A stretch of 64,000 nucleotides of DNA. Source: Natronomonas moolapensis 8.8.11. Lineage in GTDB: Archaea > Halobacteriota > Halobacteria > Halobacteriales > Haloarculaceae. The stretch is from positions 62,001 to 126,000 of the forward strand of contig NC_020388.1 in NCBI RefSeq assembly GCF_000591055.1, given 5' to 3'. Below are positions 56,190 to 64,000 of this stretch, piece after piece. The notes under the pieces are model-generated. The model searched no databases. It saw only the letters and a program-made list of their open reading frames with translations, and was not told the origin of the DNA. A program made the translations under genes and the position numbers. The number at the start of each line of letters is the position of its first letter. The first letter of the stretch is position 1.

Positions 56190-56996
56190 CTAGAGCACGC
56201 CGAGTCCACCGGCCAGCAGCCGAACGCCGACGACGCTCAGAAGGCCCAACACCACGGCCCGCCTGGCCCGCTCGGTGAGCCGCCCGCGGAGCCGTTTTCC
56301 GACGGCGACGCCGACGAGCGCCGGGAGGGCGGCCAGCGCCGACCCGACGGCGACGGCCGCGTCCGGGTAGAGCCCCAGCGCGGCCGCCGCGCCGACGCGA
56401 AGCCCGTTGATCCCGACGAACACCAAGGCGATGACGCCGACGAAGAGGCCGTGCCGGAGACCACAGCTTCGGACGTACGCGACGAGTTGGACGCCCACGT
56501 TCGTCGCGCCGAACAGCAGCCCCGAGGCCGCCCCGACGCCGGCCATCGCGGGCGTCGACTCGACGAAACAGCCCGCCCTCGCTCGTTCGAGGCCGGGGAT
56601 CTCGAGGAACCGCTGGGCCGAGGCGACGAACGCGAGGGTGACGACCCCGAGGCCGATTCGGAGCGGCGCCTCGGGCAGCCGATCGAGGACGGCCATCCCG
56701 ACGACCGTCCCGACAGTCGCCGCGAGCACCAACGGCGCGAATCGCCGCCCACAACTCCGTAGATCCTCGGCGGAGAGCTCGGCGAGCAACGAGAGGTTCA
56801 CCACGAGGATCGGGACGATCATGAACACGACCGCGGCCGCGGGAGCGAACACGGACGCGAGCGCCATCGTCCCGACGACGGCGAATCCGAAGCCGGCGAT
56901 CCCGTTGACCGCGCCGGCGGCGACGACGACGGCGACGACCACGAGGACGGTCTCCGGCGGGAGTGGGACTGACACGCCGGAGGTAGGGTCGATCAA
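56190..56996 (-). CDS. TauE/SafE family membrane transporter
   Basis: 268 residues, about eight transmembrane helices. The two halves share the TauE/SafE pattern: VNGIAGFGFAVVGTMAL near the N-terminus and GVGAASGLLFGATNVGVQLVAYV in the middle. The family exports sulfite, sulfoacetate or related organosulfur anions; the present substrate is unknown. It is divergent from trm1 only in the sense of reading away from it: both lie on the minus strand with 81 bp between. Confidence 0.85.
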   Translation of the reverse strand: MIDPTSGVSVPLPPETVLVVVAVVVAAGAVNGIAGFGFAVVGTMALASVFAPAAAVVFMIVPILVVNLSLLAELSAEDLRSCGRRFAPLVLAATVGTVVGMAVLDRLPEAPLRIGLGVVTLAFVASAQRFLEIPGLERARAGCFVESTPAMAGVGAASGLLFGATNVGVQLVAYVRSCGLRHGLFVGVIALVFVGINGLRVGAAAALGLYPDAAVAVGSALAALPALVGVAVGKRLRGRLTERARRAVVLGLLSVVGVRLLAGGLGVL

Positions 56997-57077
56997 TATA
57001 TAAATCCGGGTCGCGCGTACGGGCGATTCCGAGGGACCGATTCCGCGCTCCCGGGAGCGTAGCGACGTCCGGCGCGG

Positions 57078-58178
57078 TCACAACACCGCTTCGCGGATCT
57101 CCGCGACTCCGGCGTCCGTTTTGAACGTCGTCCCGCCGTAGTGCGTCCGGGAGGCCTCGTGTCCCGCCTCCCTGAGCGCCCCCAGAAACTCGTCCATCGC
57201 GGTGTTCGGCTCGCCCCACCGCTTGTAGAGGCGGTGTTGGTCGTAGTGGGTCGGACGGTGGAGCTCCCCGGCGACCGTCCCGAGCAGGTCGCGGGCCGCC
57301 GAGGCCGTCCCGAACGACTCGGGCACCGCCTCGCCGACGCGCTCGACGAAGGCGACGTCGTGGGCGGGGCCGAGCCAGATCGGCCCGGCCGTCCACGTCG
57401 ACTGCCCGCACTCGGGGCAGGCCGCGGTCGGGTCGGCGACGAGGGTCCGCTCGTGGGCGCGCCACAGACACCGCTGGCAGTGGTCGACGTAGCCGAGTTC
57501 CCCGAACAACTCGTCGGCGGCGCGCGCGCCGCCGTCGAGACGGAGATACGTCCGGACGTAGTGGCTCGAGACGTGGCTCAACACGGGCGTCGCGGCGAGG
57601 TCGTAGCGGGCGGCCGTCCGGACGAGCGCCGACAGCAACACTCGAAGCCCCATCTCGGGGTGGAACTCCGTGTTCCGCGGGACCGCGCCGTAGCTTCTGA
57701 CCCCGCTCTCGAAGTGGGCGCCACACAGGGGCGCGGTGTCGGTCGCGGTCACGCAGACGTACTCGCGGGCGCTGCGGAACGCCGCGTCGGCGAAGGGGAT
57801 CGGCGTCCCGAAGGGGTCGAGGTCCACGACGTCGTGGCCGTGCTCGTGCATGTGGGCGTTGACGTTGCGGTGGTGGATCGTCCCCGAGAGGCCGTTCCGC
57901 TCGAGGTTCGACCGGGCGAGATCGACAGCCGCCTCGTCGATGTCACAGCCGGTCGCCGCGTAGCCCGCCTCGGCGGCCCGCACCGCCCGGACGCCGCTGG
58001 CGGTCATCGCGTCGAGGTAAGAATCGCACTCGTCGTCGACGACCCGGAGGACGGCCGCCGTGACGTCGCGGTTCAGCTCCTGGACGGGATTATAAAAGAC
58101 GCCGCTGCCCGACCCTTCGCTCGCGCCGTGGCGCTCCTCGGGGACCTCGATCGTGACGGCTCCCTCCGTGACCTCCAT
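57078..58178 (-). CDS. trm1: tRNA (guanine(26)-N(2))-dimethyltransferase
   Basis: 366-residue Trm1, which makes m2,2G26 in tRNA with SAM. Signatures: [16 protein letters not shown] site [16 protein letters not shown], catalytic [23 protein letters not shown], and a C-terminal zinc site HCQRCLWR...CPECGQ. The ATG at 58178 gives a normal length; an upward frame to 58343 includes the end of palindromic repeat C. That repeat lies about 120 bp upstream of the gene. Confidence 0.95.
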   Translation of the reverse strand: MEVTEGAVTIEVPEERHGASEGSGSGVFYNPVQELNRDVTAAVLRVVDDECDSYLDAMTASGVRAVRAAEAGYAATGCDIDEAAVDLARSNLERNGLSGTIHHRNVNAHMHEHGHDVVDLDPFGTPIPFADAAFRSAREYVCVTATDTAPLCGAHFESGVRSYGAVPRNTEFHPEMGLRVLLSALVRTAARYDLAATPVLSHVSSHYVRTYLRLDGGARAADELFGELGYVDHCQRCLWRAHERTLVADPTAACPECGQSTWTAGPIWLGPAHDVAFVERVGEAVPESFGTASAARDLLGTVAGELHRPTHYDQHRLYKRWGEPNTAMDEFLGALREAGHEASRTHYGGTTFKTDAGVAEIREAVL

Positions 58179-58298
58179 ACGCACCGTTCGATAGCCGAGG
58201 CCGAAAAGGGATGCGTTCCGGCGGCGGGGACGACGACTTCGACGCTGTCGGGGGTGTCCATCGGTTCGGTACGGCGACGAATCGCTCCGACCCGGGCT

Positions 58299-58410
58299 GA
58301 TACTGACGGACAAACCAATGTACACACGACGCACGAGGCGCACGCCGTTTGCTCCGTCGAACGGCGGATCACCCGTGAGTCGGTGTTATTCGATTTCGTC
58401 CACCGGTATG
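58299..58410. repeat. 112-bp palindromic dispersed repeat, copy C
   Basis: In reverse orientation to copy A: on the minus strand it reads CATACCGGTGGACGAAATC to GTTTGTCCGTCAGTATC. The flanks match A closely. The inner 14 bp, bounded by GCCG and CGGC, are inverted relative to A (12 of 14 match when reverse-complemented). It is between the divergent trm1 and AbrB/PIN genes. Confidence 0.85.
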
Positions 58411-58470
58411 ACACGCTTTGTAAAGTAATACGTGATTTTAATAGTAAGGAGAGACGATGAAATGTAAGAG

Positions 58471-58740
58471 ATGTCTGTCTCAGACGACGCAACGATCACG
58501 AGCAAAGGGCAAGTCACGATTCCAAAACGAATTCGAGACGAGCTCGGGCTTACCGCGGGCACGGAAATCGAGTTCATCATCGAAGAGGACGGAACGATTC
58601 GTGTACAACCGAAGGAACCAGCACTACAGCGACTTCGTACTGTCAAAGAGCGCCTCGCCGAACACGAGGTAGACATCGAGAAGATGCAGCGAGAGTCGAA
58701 AACGGCGTGGAGTCCACATATCGATGGGAACGACACGTGA
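58471..58740 (+). CDS. AbrB/MazE/SpoVT-type antitoxin
   Basis: 89 residues. The N-terminus is a swapped-hairpin DNA-binding AbrB domain ([20 protein letters not shown] with [15 protein letters not shown]), and the rest is a short helical tail that would bind the toxin. Its TGA overlaps the GTG start of the PIN-domain gene (GTGA). The gene pair is less GC-rich than its neighbours, suggesting lateral acquisition. Confidence 0.9.
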   Translation: MSVSDDATITSKGQVTIPKRIRDELGLTAGTEIEFIIEEDGTIRVQPKEPALQRLRTVKERLAEHEVDIEKMQRESKTAWSPHIDGNDT

Positions 58741-59153
58741 TCTTTCTCGACTCGTGGGTATGGCTTGAGTTCATCTTCAGTGGCGACAAAGAAGACGAAG
58801 CGGAATCACTCATCGAACAAGCCAATACTGCTGAGGAAGGTGGCCTTATCGCGCCGACGATCATCGCTGAAGTCTCGTATCGAGTCCGCGTCGTCGAAGA
58901 CCGCGAAACCGCCAAAGAAGCGGTTCGTGCGATTCGGGAGTTCGAATACATCGAGAGTATGCCGCTAATCGACGACATTGCGGAGTACGCCGCAGAACTT
59001 CGCTTCAAGTATTACGAACCGGGAGAACGAGAACTATCGTACGCGGATGCGATACACGTCGCGACTGCCGTCGTCCACGACGACTGTAGTGAGCTCTATT
59101 TTGGAGACCCTGACCTTGCTGACCTCGATGAGATCGAGACAGGCGTTTTGTGA
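58737..59153 (+). CDS. PIN-domain toxin (VapC-like ribonuclease)
   Basis: 138 residues from GTG 58737: the acidic site [11 protein letters not shown] (Asp5), IIAEVSYRV (Glu) and [12 protein letters not shown] (Asp), with a final [16 protein letters not shown]. This is a VapC-like PIN RNase, predicted to cut RNA and to be neutralised by the AbrB-type antitoxin encoded immediately upstream. The overlap fixes the start; a longer frame to 58707 would extend back into the antitoxin. Confidence 0.9.
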   Translation: MIFLDSWVWLEFIFSGDKEDEAESLIEQANTAEEGGLIAPTIIAEVSYRVRVVEDRETAKEAVRAIREFEYIESMPLIDDIAEYAAELRFKYYEPGERELSYADAIHVATAVVHDDCSELYFGDPDLADLDEIETGVL

Positions 59154-59281
59154 CCGATACGCGCCCTGTATTCGGCACGGCTATTTAAATCCGTCACCGA
59201 TTGCGATTTTCAACGGGGTCGGACGGATCTGACTCGCGTGGGATTCTGCCGACAGTGAATACCTCGATGTCCGCCCCTCTC

Positions 59282-60805
59282 TCACCGGTCTAACTCGTAC
59301 AGTTCGCCGAACTTTTCTTCGGCGTACTCGAGGAAGTACTCCGCGGTGAGCGGTTCGCCCGTCGCCTGCTCGACCAGCTCGTCGGTGGTGTAGCGGCGGC
59401 CGTGTTCGTGGACGTTCTCGGCGAGCCACTCCCGAAGCGCGTCGAACTCCCCGGCGGCGATCTGTCCCTCGAGGTCGTCGAGGTCCGCCTCGGCGGCGGC
59501 GTACAGTTGGGCGGCGAGGACGCTGCCCAGAGAGTACGTCGGGAAGTAGCCGAAGGAGCCGTGGCTCCAGTGGATGTCCTGTAGACAGCCTTCGGCGTCG
59601 GCCTCGGGGCGGACACCGAGGTACTCCTCCATCCGGTCGTTCCAGACGGCGGGGACCTCCGCGACGTCGAGATCGCCCGCCACGAGGTCGCGTTCGATCT
59701 CGAAGCGCAACACGATGTGGAGGTGATACGTCAACTCGTCGGCCTCGACCCGAACGAGGTTGTCGTCGTAGACCCGGTTTGCGGCCTCGTAGGCCTGCCG
59801 CTCGGTGAGGTCGGTGCCGTGGTGGTCGTTGAACCGATCGACGAACAGCGCCCAGAACGGCTCCGAGCGGCCGACGTGATTCTCGAAGAGCCGCGATTGG
59901 GACTCGTGGACCGAGAGCCCGCGGTGCTCGCCGAGCGGGGAGCCATACGCCCCCCGCGGGAGCCCGAGCGTGTAGTTCGCGTGGCCGAACTCGTGGATCG
60001 TCGAGGCCAACGAGTCAAGCGGTTCGGACTCGTCGAAGCGGGTGGTGACGCGGGCGTCGAACTGCGTCCCCGTCGAGAAGGGGTGCGGGGCGGTGTCGAG
60101 GCGGCCGCGCTCGAAGTCGTAGCCGAGCGTCTCGAGTGCTTCGCGAGTCACCGCGAGTTGATCCGACTCGGGGAACGTGCCGTCGAGGGCGTACGGCTCC
60201 GCGCCGGACTCGCCGATCGCCTCGATCAGCGGGACCAGCCCCTCGCGGAGCTCCTCGAGGACGTCTTCGGCCGTCGAGAGGTCGAGACACGGCTCGTAGT
60301 CCGCAAACAGCGTCGCGTAGGGGTCGGCGTCGGGGGCGACGTGCCCGGCGTAGCGGCGCTTGAGGTCGAGCAGACGCTCGAGCGTCGGCGCGAAGGCGTC
60401 GAAGTCGTCCGTCTCCTTGGCCTCCTGCCAGACCGGATGGGCCTCCGAGGTCGCCGTCGAGATCTCCTCGACGAGGTCGGTCGGCACCCGGGCGTTGCGC
60501 TCGTGCTCGCGGCGGATCTCGCGGACGGCGGCCGCCTTCGGGGCGGGCAGGTCCGCCCTCTCGAGTTCTTCGAGCAACTCGGCCGTCTCGTCGTCGACGA
60601 GGACGTCGTGTGCGACCGCCGAGACCGCCCCCCGCTGTTTCGATCGGGCCGGCGTGCCCCCCTCGGGCATCATCACCTCCTGATCCCAACTCAACACCGC
60701 GTTCGCGTCGCCCAGATACGTCGCCCGGCCGTAGCGTTCGAGGAGGTCGTCGTACGCCGCCGGCGTCGGGGCGGCCTCCGGATCGGCGTCGTCAGGTTGC
60801 GACAT
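59282..60805 (-). CDS. M32 family metallocarboxypeptidase
   Basis: 507 residues. The HExxH zinc site STIHEFGHANYTLGL lies at about residue 270, followed by GLSVHESQSRLFENHVGRS with the third zinc-ligand Glu, and WSHGSFGYFPTYSLGSVLAAQLY near the C-terminus. This family (Taq carboxypeptidase type) removes C-terminal residues. Start ATG 60805 (MSQPDDADPE); an ATG at 60832 is possible. It is divergent from the PINc-ATPase gene. Confidence 0.95.
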   Translation of the reverse strand: MSQPDDADPEAAPTPAAYDDLLERYGRATYLGDANAVLSWDQEVMMPEGGTPARSKQRGAVSAVAHDVLVDDETAELLEELERADLPAPKAAAVREIRREHERNARVPTDLVEEISTATSEAHPVWQEAKETDDFDAFAPTLERLLDLKRRYAGHVAPDADPYATLFADYEPCLDLSTAEDVLEELREGLVPLIEAIGESGAEPYALDGTFPESDQLAVTREALETLGYDFERGRLDTAPHPFSTGTQFDARVTTRFDESEPLDSLASTIHEFGHANYTLGLPRGAYGSPLGEHRGLSVHESQSRLFENHVGRSEPFWALFVDRFNDHHGTDLTERQAYEAANRVYDDNLVRVEADELTYHLHIVLRFEIERDLVAGDLDVAEVPAVWNDRMEEYLGVRPEADAEGCLQDIHWSHGSFGYFPTYSLGSVLAAQLYAAAEADLDDLEGQIAAGEFDALREWLAENVHEHGRRYTTDELVEQATGEPLTAEYFLEYAEEKFGELYELDR

Positions 60806-60922
60806 ATGCGCATAACGGGTCGCGGCAGACAAGAAGCCACGGATCGGGGGCGGTCGGCGAGGGCACAGGCGGGGGGCCGTCTTCGGGACGGCCGCCGCCC
60901 CGCCGGAGCCGCCGCATCACGG

Positions 60923-60930
60923 TATTTATA
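60923..60930 (+). promoter_or_regulatory. TATA box for leaderless PINc-ATPase gene
   Basis: TATTTATA is centred 27 nt before the ATG at 60954, the spacing of a leaderless haloarchaeal promoter. Confidence 0.65.
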
Positions 60931-60953
60931 CCCGTTCGGGACCGATTTGCGGT

Positions 60954-62804
60954 ATGGATATGCTGCCGGACACGAGCGCGGTCATCGACGGCCGCGTGTC
61001 CGAGCGCGCCGGAGACGGCGACCTCGACACGGTGTACGTTCCCGAGGCGGTCGTCGGGGAACTCGAGGCCCAGGCCAACGACGGCCGCGACAGCGGGTGG
61101 GCCGGACTGGAGGAGCTCCAGCGGCTGGCCGAACTCGCCGACGAGAGTCGGCTCGCACTCGAGTACGTCGGCCGCCGCCCGGACGCCATCGAAAAACGCG
61201 ACGCCGGAGAGGGTGAGATCGACGCGCTGATCCGCGATCTGGCCGAACGGCACGACGCGACGCTTCTGACGAGCGACGTCGTCCAAAGCGAGGTCGCGAG
61301 GGCGAAGGGCGTCGCCGTCGAGTACGTCGAACCGCAGGTCGAGGAGACGCCCGATCTCGCCATCGAGGAGTACCTCGACGAGTCGACGATGTCGGTCCAC
61401 CTCAAGACCGGCGTCCGGCCGATGGCCAAACGCGGCACGATCGGCGAGATGGCCTACGAGCCGATCGACGAGGGCGTCCTGACCGAATCTGAGATGCGTG
61501 CTATCGCCGAGAACGTCGTCAACACCGCTCGCTCGGTGAGCGACGGGTTCGTCGAGCTATCGGGGGACGGGATGACGATCGTCCAGATCGCCGATATGCG
61601 GATCGCCGTCGCCGAACCGCCATTCGCCGACGGCATCGAGGTGACGGCCGTCCGGCCGATCGTCAAGACCGACCTCGACGACTACGCGAAGGCCGACGCC
61701 CTCCGGGATCGGTTCACCGAGCGACAGCGGGGCGTCCTCATCTCCGGCGCGCCGGGCGCGGGGAAGTCGACGTTCGCCCAGGCCGTCGCGGCGTTCCTCG
61801 ACGACTCGGGGTTCGTCGTCAAGACGATGGAGAAACCGCGGGACCTCCAGGTCGGCCCCGAGATCACCCAGTACACCGAGCTGGACGGCTCGATGGAGAA
61901 CACCGCCGACTCGCTGCTCATGGTCCGGCCCGACTACACGATCTACGACGAGGTCAGAAAGACCTCGGACTTCGAGACGTTCGCCGACATGCGGCTCGCG
62001 GGCGTCGGGATGATCGGCGTCGTCCACGCGACGCGGGCCATCGACGCCCTCCAGCGGCTCGTCGGTCGCGTCGAGTTGGGGATGATTCCGCAGATCGTCG
62101 ACACCGTCGTCTATATCGAGGCCGGCGAGGTCGACACCGTCTACGACGTGACGACCGAGGTGAAGGTGCCACACGGCCTCGTCGAGGAGGACCTGGCCCG
62201 CCCGGTCATCGTCATCGAGGACTTCGAGACGGGCACGCCGGCCTACGAGATCTACACGTTCAACCGCCAGGTCGTCACCGTCCCCCTCGACGGCGCGGAG
62301 GACGGCGGCGAGACCGGTGTCGAGCGCGTCGCCAAACAGGAAATCGAACGCGAGATTCGTTCGGTGGCCCACGGCCACGTCGAGGTCGAACTCCAGGGAT
62401 CCAACACTGCGGTCGTCTGGGTCGAGGACGACGACATCTCCTACGTGATCGGCAAGGGTGGCGGCCGGATCAGCGGGATCGAGGACCGACTCGGCATCGA
62501 CGTCGACGTGCGGAGTCTCTCCGAGCGGCCCGACGGGAGCCGAACGGGTTCGGCGGGCAGCCCGGGAGCCGGCGCCGCGACCGCGGGCGAGATCGTCACG
62601 CCCGAGATCACGAACCGCCACGTCGTCATCCCGCTGGGGGACCACCACGGCGAGACCGTCGAGATCAGATCGGACGACGAGTACCTCTTTACCGCGACGG
62701 TCTCCCGCGGTGGGGAGATCCAGGTCTCGCGGGGATCGGCCATCGCCGAGGAACTGGAGGACGCGATCGACCACGGGCGGACGATCTCGGTCGTCCCGCA
62801 GTAA
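60954..62804 (+). CDS. PINc/VapC-type ATPase with KH domain
   Basis: 616 residues. An N-terminal PIN domain (MLPDTSAVIDGRV; GEIDALIRDLAERHDATLLTSD), then a PilT/VirB11-like ATPase (Walker A SGAPGAGKSTFAQAV; DYTIYDEVRKTSDF; HATRAIDALQRLVGR), then a KH RNA-binding domain (DDISYVIGKGGGRISGIEDRLG) and a C-terminal beta-rich segment. This archaeal architecture may couple RNA cleavage to ATP. The role is unknown but it is conserved across archaea. A leaderless promoter fixes the start. Confidence 0.93.
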   Translation: MDMLPDTSAVIDGRVSERAGDGDLDTVYVPEAVVGELEAQANDGRDSGWAGLEELQRLAELADESRLALEYVGRRPDAIEKRDAGEGEIDALIRDLAERHDATLLTSDVVQSEVARAKGVAVEYVEPQVEETPDLAIEEYLDESTMSVHLKTGVRPMAKRGTIGEMAYEPIDEGVLTESEMRAIAENVVNTARSVSDGFVELSGDGMTIVQIADMRIAVAEPPFADGIEVTAVRPIVKTDLDDYAKADALRDRFTERQRGVLISGAPGAGKSTFAQAVAAFLDDSGFVVKTMEKPRDLQVGPEITQYTELDGSMENTADSLLMVRPDYTIYDEVRKTSDFETFADMRLAGVGMIGVVHATRAIDALQRLVGRVELGMIPQIVDTVVYIEAGEVDTVYDVTTEVKVPHGLVEEDLARPVIVIEDFETGTPAYEIYTFNRQVVTVPLDGAEDGGETGVERVAKQEIEREIRSVAHGHVEVELQGSNTAVVWVEDDDISYVIGKGGGRISGIEDRLGIDVDVRSLSERPDGSRTGSAGSPGAGAATAGEIVTPEITNRHVVIPLGDHHGETVEIRSDDEYLFTATVSRGGEIQVSRGSAIAEELEDAIDHGRTISVVPQ

Positions 62805-63038
62805 GGCTTCGTGCCGGCAGGTCCGTTTCGTCGCGGGGCGAACGCGTCGAAGCGCACGGCGGGACCGCCGATCCGCCCCCGGTAGGAACCGACACCATTA
62901 TTGATCATTACATACACTACGTCTCGTGTGAGGGGTGATGCGAACCCACACGCGGTCGAACGGTCATCGGACAGCCGCCGGCAACTCCCGTGGGGAACGC
63001 CGTCGGTCGGCCGTCGCAAACACCCATCCAGACAAACT

Positions 63039-63323
63039 ATGAGACTATCAGACGCCAGGGACCGTTTCGTTAGCGAGTTCACGTTCCCGGTCGAGCGCGA
63101 GACCGTACTCGATACCATCGGGGACGTCGAGATAGATGGCCTGACCGACGATCCGGAGACGGTCGGGGACGTGTTGGATCGGACGAGTTCCGAGGAGTTC
63201 CACTCGGCCGACGACCTCTACGATACGATCATCGGATCGATCGGCAGCGGGTACGTCGGTCGTCGGTTCTACGACGACCGGGGATCGAACGCCGGGATCG
63301 ACGTCGACGAGGTGTCCTTTTGA
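63039..63323 (+). CDS. DUF5789 family protein
   Basis: 94 residues: MRLSDARDRFVSEFTFPVER, then IDGLTDDPETVGDVLDRTS and DDLYDTIIGSIGSGYVGRRFY, and a flexible acidic end DVDEVSF. It matches a haloarchaeal DUF5789 family of unknown function. The ATG at 63039 is chosen; the longer frame starts in the promoter region. The stop overlaps the ATG of the next gene (TGATG). Confidence 0.82.
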   Translation: MRLSDARDRFVSEFTFPVERETVLDTIGDVEIDGLTDDPETVGDVLDRTSSEEFHSADDLYDTIIGSIGSGYVGRRFYDDRGSNAGIDVDEVSF

Positions 63324-63907
63324 TGTCCGAGAACGTCCTCGTGAGCGGGGTACCGGGCGTCGGCGCCTCGCGGGTCTGTGAGGGGGCGCGGCGCGAACTC
63401 GACGGGGAGTACACGCTCCTCAACGTCGGGGACATCATGCTACAGGAGGCGCTCGAACACGGACTCGCGAGCAGCCGCGAGGAACTCTCTCGGCTCCGAA
63501 TACGCGACCAGCGGGCGCTCCAGCGGCGGGCGGCCGAGCATATCGGCCGCGAGTCGGATTCGGGGTCGTTGCTGATCAACACCCATCTGGTCGTGGAGAC
63601 ACCGCTTGGGTACGTTCCGGGGATGACCGGGGAGATGCTCGCGGAGATCGACCCCTCGGCGCTCGTCGTCGTCGACGCCGCCACCGAGACCATCCGGGAG
63701 CGCCGCGAGCGGAGCGAGCGCGGCTACGAGCACTTCAGCGAGTCCGTGGGGTTCCACAAGCAACTCCAGAACGCGGCCGCGTTCAGCTACTCGCTGCAGG
63801 GCACTATGCCAGTGTATCATCTCGACAACGAGGACAGCGCCGGGGAGACGAGCGCACAACTCGCCGCCATCGCGGGGATGCTCTCGAACCTCTCGCCGGA
63901 GTCGTAG
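63323..63907 (+). CDS. Archaeal adenylate kinase-like protein
   Basis: 194 residues: P-loop VSGVPGVGASRVCEGAR (Ala instead of Lys, as archaeal AdkA can have Gly there), LLNVGDIMLQEALEHG for NMP binding, and SLLINTHLVVETPLGYVPG. It resembles AdkA, which makes ADP from AMP and ATP. The lid loop is ETIRERRERSERGYEH. It is coupled to the DUF5789 gene by TGATG. Confidence 0.7.
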   Translation: MSENVLVSGVPGVGASRVCEGARRELDGEYTLLNVGDIMLQEALEHGLASSREELSRLRIRDQRALQRRAAEHIGRESDSGSLLINTHLVVETPLGYVPGMTGEMLAEIDPSALVVVDAATETIRERRERSERGYEHFSESVGFHKQLQNAAAFSYSLQGTMPVYHLDNEDSAGETSAQLAAIAGMLSNLSPES

Positions 63908-63970
63908 CGCCCGGGTGGTCTCGTTTCTTCTGAAGACCACTCGATATCGAGTGCCGTCCGGCGGAACCGA

Positions 63971-64000
63971 TTACTGCAGCGCCGCGTCGAGCTTCTCGAT
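63971..64000 (-). CDS. C-terminal end of a gene running off the window
   Basis: On the minus strand the last bases read ...IEKLDAALQ then TAA at 63971-63973. The residues look like the end of a helix, so this is probably the 3' end of a gene whose body lies past the edge. Identity cannot be judged. Confidence 0.35.
   Translation of the reverse strand: MEKLDAALQ

Noticed and set aside
54691-57726. Minus-strand 1011-residue open frame
   Set aside because: It crosses several real genes in another frame and is dominated by Arg; it contains no recognisable domain.
63323-63907. Broken P-loop in the adenylate kinase-like gene
   Set aside because: Ala replaces Lys in GVPGVGAS, but archaeal AdkA enzymes already lack Lys here (GVPGVGGT), so this is not a sign of inactivation.

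Overview
The window reads as chromosomal DNA of a halophilic euryarchaeon (class Halobacteria). It is GC-rich, the proteins are strongly acidic, many genes have an AT-rich TATA box about 27 nt before an ATG or GTG (leaderless transcription), and marker genes are archaeal or haloarchaeal: RadA, RfcS, 4-phosphopantoate--beta-alanine ligase, UbaA and a SAMP2-like modifier, halocyanin, NAD-type glucose-6-phosphate dehydrogenase, PINc-ATPase, Trm1, a Bat-type HTH-10 regulator, and many small zinc-ribbon or DUF proteins. There is no rRNA, CRISPR array, replication origin or prophage. The genus cannot be fixed from the sequence alone.

Layout. 0-9.3 kb: small conserved proteins, a CoA-biosynthesis enzyme, a Mut7-C/PolX pair, the E1-like UbaA, a halocyanin and MsrB. 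9.3-14.8 kb: a stress block with an APC permease fused to two Usp domains, two free Usp proteins, MsrA and Azf. 14.8-18.3 kb: a three-gene ABC exporter-like operon headed by a CARDB-like surface protein. 18.4-21.0 kb: DUF309, then a bactofilin-like membrane protein, a SAMP2-like modifier and a GNAT acetyltransferase. 21.1-30.6 kb: RfcS, an XPD/DinG-like helicase, MFS, class V aminotransferase, NAD-dependent DNA ligase, PspAB and RadA, which is rich in DNA replication and repair. 30.7-34.7 kb: tRNA-Asp, a PD-(D/E)XK nuclease, a PPOX protein, an RNB ribonuclease and an M29 aminopeptidase.

34.7-38.9 kb is the most accessory-looking part: a gene-poor stretch, a solo IS1341-type TnpB with a predicted guide-RNA right end, a squalene/phytoene synthase, and an intron-containing tRNA-Arg(UCU) with a displaced copy of its 3' end. 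39.0-47.4 kb: UPF0200/UPF0201 pair, SPFH protein, regulators, and a coupled chorismate-using operon (PabB/TrpE-like, PabA/TrpG-like, PabC-like). 47.4-58.2 kb: Rieske protein, Bat-like regulator, malic enzyme with a C-terminal PTA-like domain, a REC-PAS-GAF histidine kinase, two transporters and Trm1. 58.3-64.0 kb: an AbrB/PIN toxin-antitoxin-like pair, M32 carboxypeptidase, PINc-ATPase, DUF5789 and an archaeal adenylate kinase-like protein.

The strongest unexplained signal is a family of three 112-bp near-palindromic dispersed repeats (12207, 19105, 58299). They are identical in length and differ from each other by precise nested inversions of their centre (34 bp in one copy, 14 bp in another), each bounded by short inverted repeats. 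Other points worth following are a SAMP2-like modifier whose diglycine is followed by six extra residues, a TnpB with Gly at the canonical RuvC-II Glu position, a receiver domain with Glu at the phospho-acceptor site, and direct-repeat arrays placed exactly in promoter or leader regions.
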